Shown: piece by piece, positions 56,870-64,000 of the stretch | Position numbering within the stretch: the stretch's first letter is position 1 | Layout: each line of letters starts with the position of its first letter | Source: Cornus controversa | Taxonomy: Eukaryota; Streptophyta; Magnoliopsida; Cornales; Cornaceae | Assembly: GCA_026545225.1 (NCBI GenBank) | Contig: CM048845.1 | Location: forward strand, 36,503,001 to 36,567,000 | Reading direction: 5' to 3' | DNA: 64,000 nt | The notes under the pieces: generated by a model | What the model was told of the DNA's origin: nothing | Databases searched by the model: none | What the model saw: only the letters and a program-made list of their open reading frames with translations | Translations under genes and position numbers: made by a program

Positions 56870-58440
56870 CTTAGCCTTTTATTAGTCTTCCCGACAGTCT
56901 CCAACATCCACACCCCTCCCTATCCATCTCAATCTGCCAATCCGAAACTTGCCCACCCCTGTGAGGATCCAAAACAGCCAGCGGCCAGAAAAGGCCCACA
57001 TCTGCATCCTCAACATCATCCCGAGCCAACATCTCACAATCATTATCGCAAGAATCAGTTAAAAGACCCTCAGCCATCTCATAATCTCGCAAGAATCAGT
57101 TAAAAGACCCTCAGACTCTTCTCTGCACGCAAAGTCTTCCACTATCCATTCTGTAGATACACTGAAATCATCATCACAAACCTCAACCGAGCCATGGCCT
57201 CCACCAACCTCTTCACTGGATTTGTTCTCTAACCCACTGTATAATTTTAATCCGGCCAACAGAGACACAGCTGAGTCCTCCTGCTGCCTCGGTTGGATAC
57301 TTTTACCAACACAGAGAGTGATACCCCCAGTATCCCTATCGACTTCCAAGCAACCTCCGACTCTCCCACCAAACGCACACTATTCTTCGCCGCTCCACTC
57401 CACCTCAGCTTCTCAACAAGACAACAACCAAACTGCCTTTGCATGACCCATCCCCATCCTTGCCCCTGAACTATTCATTCCCTGGAAAAGGAGCGCGAGC
57501 AGCCCCATCCACCCCCATCACATCCAGAGAAACTGAACATCTCGATAGAGAAGAAGATGAGTAGAGATGGGTTCCATTAAACTGATTGGAACACACCTGT
57601 TTGTCTGTGCTCAAATTATTCCTCCCATCTTCATTTAGCCCATCATGAATGTGCCACTTCCCTTTCTCAGCCCAGGTACACCTTCTCTGCCTCTCTTTGT
57701 GAGCATGATGTTGGACTCAATTGGGCCTCAAGGCACTACAACACTCGAATTCGGGGAACTTTTGCTGAATAGGCTTCACCGCAGTAAACTCCAGATCAAC
57801 ACCCGGTTCCATCATATAATTGATGGTTTCGGTGATGCCCTCCAAAAAGCAATAGCCTTATTTGCATGAAATTTTTCTTCAAGTCCGGATTGCCTTGAAG
57901 TGGCCCAAACGCACCTTGACTCCCAGCTGGCCCAGCAAGATTATTTTGAATTCTGAAACTTGGGCCTGTGGTGCTGGCACCCGTACATTGGGCTTGGCCC
58001 ATCTCCTTTTCTTGTCTAGCAGCCCCACTACTTCTATCCACCAATGGAACAGCCTAATCACTCTTTGACCCATTAAAAGAGCCCTGGCCCCATCCCTTTT
58101 TGTTTAGGCTTGTTCCTGAACTTCGTTGGTGGATCAGCCCAATTCCGCTCGTTCCCATTGAGTATTTCAGGCCCAGCCAATTCCTTTTTAAAAAATCCTT
58201 CCTCCTGTCACCTGACCACCCATTATTCAGACCCAATCCCTCCACAACCCCGTAGTTGTCCCCCACCACATATTACCGTTAGGTCTTCAGTCGACACATG
58301 GGTGTACGACCCTCCCTCCATCGTCACGCATCCTAGGCGCGTTAAATTTCCCTCTTCCCTTACCTCTCACGTTCCCACCCTTCTGCAACTCCAGCAAAAT
58401 CTTTTGTTTTGCTCTGGCGACTCATCTCCTGATTTCCCAT
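56870..58440 (-). pseudogene. LINE ORF1-like region, decayed
   Basis: Upstream of the endonuclease on the minus strand, fragments at 57349-57059 and 58044-57796 are open and acidic or Gly/Gln-rich. They lie where plant L1 elements have ORF1, but no zinc knuckle is visible. A segment GTTAAAAGACCCTCAG is duplicated near 57057 and 57099. The assignment is mainly by position. Confidence 0.5.
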
Positions 58441-58450
58441 TCTGGTGATT

Positions 58451-59279
58451 GTGTTGTCTCTTTCTTCTTTTTTTCTTTCTCATCTCTTCCACTTCTCTTC
58501 CTTCTTTTTATTACTATTGTGCCTCTTTTCTCTTAATTTTTATTCATAAGAAAATAATGCTTTCTTACTGGAGTTTTTATTTGGAACACACTTCAAACCA
58601 TTATTATGGCCCCTACAAGCCCTAGTTTTCTTTCCAGAACCCTCTTTTACCAACCCATTAATTATCTTCTTTCACTATTTTCTAATACAAGATATGTAAG
58701 TTCTTAAAGTCTTTTCTTGTTATTTTATCCTTACGCAGTTGTGCTCCATCTCTAATCTGCCTTTAACATAATTAGTCTTTATTTTAGCAATGGTTCATCT
58801 AGTGGTGCATGTTGTATATGTATATACCACCTAAATCTACTCTTTTTTTATTGCTAATAGGTGTCACTCCTAATTTTTCTCCAACAAATTGATTGCTAAT
58901 CACATCTCTTCTAGTAACTCCTATCTTCATCTCAGCATTCTCCTTTTTGAAAAATGTATTTGTTGTAGCCAGGTCAATGCCTTCATATTTGCTATAGCCT
59001 GGACATATACCTTTGCAAATTCTAGGAATTTTTCCATGTTTCATTTCTTTTCCCAAAACCATGCCATCCATAACTTCATGTTTATTATTTTTCTTTATAT
59101 TAAATCCCACTGACGGGGATACTTCTATAAATCAAACCAACTTCAGTACTAAAAGGAAAATAAAGGTACCATCCACACAAAGTGTCCACTACAATGCACT
59201 TGCAATCAAAAATATGTATACATATATAATTACCCAAAATTCTTACTATTAGAGCAATATCAAAAAGAAGAGTAGGTAC
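58451..59279. other. Intron sequence, no gene recognised
   Basis: T-rich, AT-rich sequence between the LINE and the donor site of the exon at 59280. No repeat ends seen. Confidence 0.5.
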
Positions 59280-59442
59280 CATTTCTTACATCCAAAAGGA
59301 TATACTTCGTATTGAGATTTGCATTTGATGTTTCATCAATTGTATTCAACGCTTCCAGTTTATTCATCCATTGAGATGGTGTAAGTGGTGTTGCTCGCAT
59401 CGAGGGATCAAGTAAAGGAAGATGTGAAATCCCTCCTTCCAA
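59280..59442 (-). CDS. STR8: Rhodanese-like gene, first exon visible in the window
   Basis: This 163-nt exon has acceptor TTATATCCAG and donor AATG|GTACCT on the minus strand. It enters in phase 0 and leaves one base (G) of a Gly codon. The peptide contains EGGISHLPLLDPSMRATPL and then KYILLDVRNG. The latter is the start of the rhodanese domain, with Asp and Arg conserved. The N-terminal domain and any plastid transit peptide are not in the window: 59443-64000 holds only a LINE tail, a solo LTR and an NLR remnant. Family similarity is strong in both blocks. Confidence 0.92.
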
Positions 59443-59839
59443 CTGGATATAAATAAATTATAAATAAGTGATATTTCCATTTAAAAATAAAACTCAAAAA
59501 TATTAATGTGCATAAACTACCAATTGCAAGAATATAGAGTATTTGTACTCCAGTATGAAATAATCAACTAAAAATGGATAACAAAAACAAAATAATCATA
59601 AATTTTCCATATTGTCACCTCTAACAAGGCAATAAGAAAGAAACATACTAATGCCCAAATGATATTCCTTCTTTTTTTTTTTAATAAGTGCCCAAATGAT
59701 ATTATTTCAATAGATAATAGAATTTTTCAGTGTTTTTCTTGGTCATGCCAAGATGGCGAGATCAGCTGAGAAGGCTTTATGAATTTGGAGAGAAGGGAGA
59801 GTGAGGAATTGTGCCCTATTTGGCAAGCTGTCCTTCTTT
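59443..59839. other. Intron sequence upstream of the first visible exon
   Basis: Nothing recognised. CCCAAATGATATT is duplicated near 59655 and 59691 around a T run. Confidence 0.45.
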
Positions 59840-62800
59840 GTTTGAAATAGTGTGCTTTGAAGAAAGGCATATGTTCAAAGACATAGCCTCAGTCAAACCA
59901 CAGACATATCATCCCTTACTAATCTACCCATGTTAACTTTTGTCTTCCCCTATTCCTCTAGCATTACCTCTATGTGGACTATATCACTCTTCCTAATTGT
60001 CGCACTTAGTGGTTGTCACGCCCCTAAATTTAAATAATAGAAACACTGGTTCTATACTTAAATAAAGTGCGTGATTTGCAACAACAACTACCTCACACAA
60101 CATATTATAACTCCCCCAAGAAGAATTTTATTGAAAACATAAATAACTACAAAACAAATGTAGCATCATCTAATACAATCAATAAAAATCCTCAACATTA
60201 TTACATAAGTTCATATCAACTTTATTGCACTACAAAGAAGTAGAAAAACAGCAAAATCATCTCCATCCAGCTCACATGAATCCATCACGTTCCAATCAAC
60301 GTGTACCTGAAAATTGTTAAGGAGTGAGCTCACAAGCTCAACAAGGGTTTGCTAAACACATTCCCTGCTCAGCAAATCGATTCACCTTATATTTCCATAT
60401 ATAAAAGTAACTCGTCAAAAATACATTAATTACATGTATTCATCCCAAGTCATAAATTCTCATATATCATAATTACCAAAATATACAACATAACACAATT
60501 TTCCCAATTTCACACCATAACTTGTTAACCATCTTGATTAACTTAAATTAAATTTCACTTATCTCACATGAGCCCCAGGCTCCCCTCCAATCAATGGTGT
60601 GCATCGCATAGTCCCGGACTACCGAAAACACACATGTGGCTGGGTTATACGTCTACTCACCCAGATGGTCCCGGACCACGTCCACATAATAAGGGCATGC
60701 TGAGCCCAATGGCCATAACAAAAGGGTAGTGCACTACCAATAGGCAGGTCCCTGACCATACCTAACAAAGTCATCATAAGAATAGTCCCAGACTACTCCT
60801 CGACTACTCACCATTATCCATTACAAACTTTAATATAATTTCACATTTTTCAGCAAATTTGAGTTAATTAAACTGAAATACATTATTCTAGAATTTTCTA
60901 TAATTTTAGAAATATTTTTACTATTTTCCTCTAATTTTCATTAATTAAAATTTAGTTAAAACTTTTGGCTTGCATACAAGAAACCAAAATAAATAAATAA
61001 ATAAATAAATAAAAAAGTCTCTTTTCTATACAATAAACTGTCCAGAATATTATACAAGAACTCAATAAACTGTCCAGAATATTATACAAGAACTGTCTGG
61101 ATATATCTATACACTCCTAGAAATATCAGGTTGGTAAACACATTCCTTATAAATAACTAGTTCTGTTGGTAACTCATTTCACTCACAAATGTATAACCCG
61201 CTTTGAGTGTCACTCTTCGCCTCTAAAAATAACAAACCCAATTGTCACTTTCAATACACATATACCCACCGTCCTAGATATAATCAAATCAATGTACAAC
61301 CACTGCCTTAAAGTAAATATACGGTTCCACCGCTCCACTTTCCTAAGGTACTTATATAGAACACTGGTTCCCCGTGCCACTGTCCTAAACTAAATATACA
61401 TAACACCCACGCCACTATCCTAAAGTAAATATACAGAACATTAGTTCCACCGTGCCACTGTCCTAAACTAATTATACAGAACAACACTGATTCCACTATT
61501 ATACGTCTATTTATCTACCAATAAAGCTGATCCTAAACACTTATATTATACCTACCCCAGTATATCAGTCGTTCAGATTCCACTAAACAACACCTTCGTT
61601 CTGAAATCCAGATTACACTAAACAACACATTCGTTACATTCGTTCAATAGTCCAGATTCTACTAAACAACACATTCGTTCTGAAATCCAGATTACACTAA
61701 ACAACACATTCGTTACATTCGTTCAATAATCCAGATTCTACTAAACAACACATTCGTTCAACAGATTCCACTAAACAACATTTTTACTCAGTAATTCAAA
61801 TTCCACTAAACAACACTTTACATGAATAATTATATATACATTACTGGAATAACTACAATAACTACTGTGAATCCCATTCTCCACTACTGATAACGACAAA
61901 TAAATCCACTAAATCCATAACATTTATTTCAACGCGTAACATAACCTTCAATATTTATAACTACCCAACATCAAATTTATATGTTTTTACACAGAACCTA
62001 ATAACAGTTCATATATTGTGCAATCAACATCAATTTCACACGTTCTTTTACACAGAACTCAACAACAATTTAAAATCCACAATATTGTTATTTCAAACAC
62101 GTGATTTATTCCTATGGGTGCATACATATTGAGAAGGTTTTCCCTATTCACAGTTTATCGATATTTAAACACTAGATCTCATATTTAATCTAGTAATTAA
62201 TTTATACTTCAGAAAAACTCATGCGATCAATACATTAAATGTAATCCTAAGGTGTCAACATGATTAAAAATTCTAAACCTATAATTAAACGACAAGTCTC
62301 AGTTATATATAAATATATAAAACGAATCGACTTGCCTGTTGTCGCTATTCCAATCACCGCTATTCGAATCACTGACTCTCTCTATGCAATTCCTCGATCA
62401 CCGTTTCTCCTTCCGGCTACTGCAGAGGTTCGACGTATATTGGTGATATATTTGTTTTAATCAAATATTATATATATCAAAATACAATATTATATCAAAA
62501 GTTATATAAGAGACGTATATCATACTTAAGCGATATAAGGGGTTTTTGAACTTTAAAAGACTCCTATTTATCTGCATCACTTAATATTTCAAAATTTAAA
62601 ATAATATAACTATATATGTATATTATACGCTATATAGTTTTTATTTTATTTTTCAGGATATTACAGTGGTTTTCTTTTTACATGTCCAAACCATCTTAAT
62701 CGAATTTCTCCCAATTTACCTCCAAATCGTGTTACTTCAACCTTTTCAAGAGTATGCTCACTTCTAATTTTATCCTTTCTTGTCTTACCGCACATCAATT

Positions 62801-62940
62801 GCAATATTATGGATATGTTGTTTCTTAAATGCCCAACATTTTATTCCATAAAACACACCTGATCTAATAGTTGTTTTATAGAACTTCCCTTTCAATCTTA
62901 ACGGGATACATTGATCACACAATATAATGGATGCACTCCT
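59840..62940 (-). mobile_element. LINE 3' fragment (minus strand) split by a solo LTR
   Basis: On the minus strand, 62930-62666 encodes a LINE reverse transcriptase tail: MCGKTRKDKIRSEHTLEKVE and RLRWFGHVKRKPL. It continues across the solo LTR at 60013-59840 with RKSDIVHIE and VRDDMSVV-like blocks. The family is the common plant LINE-type sequence with a GHVKRR block. It is decayed. Confidence 0.8.
60009..62670 (-). mobile_element. 2.65-kb solo LTR with perfect target duplication
   Basis: The LTR 60014-62665 starts on the plus strand TGTCACGCCCCTAAATTT and ends CAGGATATTACA. The orientation is probably minus by analogy with the LTR at 49305. GTGGT occurs at 60009-60013 and 62666-62670. It carries no coding sequence. 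Internal tandem repeats occur: 41 bp near 61030-61090, CCACTGTCCTAAAC units at 61320-61480, and units of about 94 bp with AACAACACATTCGTTC at 61560-61800. Confidence 0.9.
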
Positions 62941-62999
62941 CCATTTGTACGAGTCACCTTCGTCAATCCTTCTTTCACCAAACCCTATTTGATTTTAAT

Positions 63000-63600
63000 T
63001 TCTTGAGGAAAGATAGGTCAACCAACTCGCAATAACACAGACCCAACACCTAAAGATTATCCAAATTTGAAAGTGATGATGGTAGTAGTTTTAGTCTATA
63101 CAAATCCAAAACTTCAAACTTTTCCATCCATTCAAAAAAGCTATTCGGGAATTCCAATACTAGTGAAAGATCGGTGATGTTGCAACTCAACACTAAGGTG
63201 CATAGTCCTCTCCAATTTAACTGATCAAAAAACTGACGGACATTGTGGGAAGCCCTTAATGACATTGTTGTGCAACATTTTATAATCATCTTTCTCCGGC
63301 CAAACTTTGACACCATCTTTTACCAGAAACGCATTCAGATCTTTTGGTTCTGCTGATATAGCAATATCTTAAATTACATCATGCATTTTGACGGAGTTTT
63401 CATTTCTACCTTCTAACGACAAATAAGATTTCTTGAGAATACGAACCAACATATGTGCTCTGTCTCTTGCCCTTTTATTATATCTGAGCCTCGAAGAAAC
63501 CCCATTCCCACTCTATACGTCACCAAGTCGTTGTCAATAGAAATCTCAACATCTTCTATAAACAAACAGCAATGCAGAAAGCATAACTACAAATCTGTCT
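63000..63600 (-). pseudogene. CC-NBS-LRR (NLR) resistance gene fragment
   Basis: Minus-strand frames give the end of an NB-ARC domain and the start of LRRs. From about 63590 come CLFIEDVEISIDNDLVTYRV and GMGFLRG, then a frameshift, then AHMLVRILKKSYLSLEGRN and VKMHDVI, the MHD motif of the ARC2 subdomain, at 63377-63394. A stop follows MHDVI. After FLVKDGVKVWPEK the frame shifts again to an LRR-like part with FPNSFFEWMEKFEVLDLYRL and LPSSLSNLDNL (63316-63050). The pattern fits CNL proteins of the RPS2/RPS5 type. P-loop and coiled-coil parts are absent, so this is a broken piece. Confidence 0.85.
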
Positions 63601-63663
63601 GCTTCAGATTGTTGTAGCTCCAATTACGTGTGAATACAATTTTTCTATTAGTCCCTAAATTTT

Positions 63664-63940
63664 ATAAGGAGAGAATGCGTGGCACAATCACTTAGTGCCA
63701 CATAGAATATGCCATCATCACTAGTACATGCTTAGAATTTTATACATAGCACAGTGCCCTAATGAGAGAGAACATTCAAGGATCCTCCCTCCTTGTCATT
63801 TTCTTAGCTTTTGTTCTCTCCCTAGCCTACTATATCTCCTTTCTCTTTCCGAATTTGGCTTAGTCATGTGTATGAGTCACCCTCATCACTCCCTCTTTCA
63901 TCGAATCCTATTTGATTTTACCCTTTTACATTTTGACAAC
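63664..63940. repeat. Second copy of the LTR-like repeat end at 33504-33760
   Basis: GGCACAATCACTTAGTGCCA to CCTATTTGATTTTACCC is homologous to the end of the repeat at 33504-33750, diverged. It lacks the tandem duplication. Confidence 0.8.
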
Positions 63941-64000
63941 TCCAGTGAGGGTTGATCCTGCAGTTTTTCCCATGGAGCAATAGTCAGATGCCTTAGATTT

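Larger units (their letters stand above)
52495..58450 (-). mobile_element. Nearly full-length L1-type LINE (minus strand), interrupted by a copia solo LTR
   Basis: On the minus strand the order is an ORF1-like region (about 58440-56870), endonuclease (56647-55961), linker, reverse transcriptase (about 55200-54380), a C-terminal region (to about 52560) and a poly(A) tail, visible as the T run at 52499-52513. The C-terminal part has a SIWRQRNRRCFDG-like block at about 52690-52750, typical of plant L1 elements. A solo LTR lies at 53540-53837. All frames carry stops or shifts. It is in the same orientation as the host gene and fills most of the 7.1-kb intron. Confidence 0.88.
3849..59442 (-). other. 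STR8: Rhodanese-like (UPF0176/TrhO-type) gene, 3' five exons, spanning 55.6 kb
   Basis: This is the extent of the visible part of one split gene on the minus strand. Exons lie at 59280-59442, 52048-52139, 33818-33921, 15576-15851 and 3849-3993 (163, 92, 104, 276 and 145 nt). The four introns begin GTACCT, GTATGG, GTAGCC and GTAAGT and all end in AG. Codon phases match at every junction and the 780 nt contain no internal stop. In order, the product has a GGISHLPLLDP block, the rhodanese core with DVRNG and CTGGIRC, and a Cys-rich C-terminus. Family knowledge: bacterial TrhO (YceA) proteins of this type hydroxylate uridine 34 of tRNA, and the plant STR7/STR8 proteins are the homologues, STR8 being predicted chloroplastic. 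The choice between STR7 and STR8 is from memory. Exons for the N-terminus and any transit peptide lie beyond 64000. The introns are filled with transposons, yet the exons look intact. Confidence 0.88.

Overview
This window is a piece of a large, repeat-rich flowering-plant genome, most likely a eudicot. The evidence is Ty1/copia, Ty3/gypsy (CRM-type), L1-type LINE, hAT and TRIM elements with plant-type tRNA-Met primer sites, plus one plant nuclear gene with plant-type GT-AG introns. The species cannot be fixed from the sequence.

The main result is one host gene hidden among the repeats. Five short exons on the minus strand, at 59280-59442, 52048-52139, 33818-33921, 15576-15851 and 3849-3993, join in perfect phase across four GT-AG introns. 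Together they give 780 nt of open coding sequence ending in a stop codon. They encode the C-terminal part of a rhodanese-like protein of the UPF0176/TrhO type (plant STR7/STR8 group): end of the N-terminal domain, rhodanese core with CTGGIRC active loop, then a Cys-rich tail. The introns are about 7.1, 18.1, 18.0 and 11.6 kb, so the visible part of the gene covers 55.6 kb. Its 5' exons lie beyond position 64000. Most recognisable transposons in the window sit inside these introns.

Layout. 1-3848: sequence beyond the 3' end of the gene, with a degenerate tandem repeat. 3994-15575 (last intron): a complete CRM-like Ty3/gypsy element (6564-11951, target duplication ACTCT) and a Mutator-like MITE. 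15852-33817: a minus-strand copia element broken by a solo LTR (17284-18748) and by a complete copia (20620-25514, duplication AATAT). These are followed by a LINE split by a hAT-like element (26941-28499, 8-bp duplication), a copia tail, a hAT transposase pseudogene and an LTR-like repeat with a 299-bp tandem duplication. 33922-52047: a LINE fragment, a copia LTR, a TRIM (36283-48473) containing a copia that itself contains a 7.9-kb element with LTRs in inverted orientation (37090-45023), and a long minus-strand LTR with primer site (49305-51512). 52140-59279: a nearly complete minus-strand LINE carrying a copia solo LTR. 59443-64000: a LINE tail split by a 2.65-kb solo LTR, then an NLR disease-resistance gene remnant.

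All transposon coding regions seen carry stops or frameshifts. The only intact coding capacity recognised is the rhodanese-like gene. Nested insertions with target duplications give a clear relative order of events.
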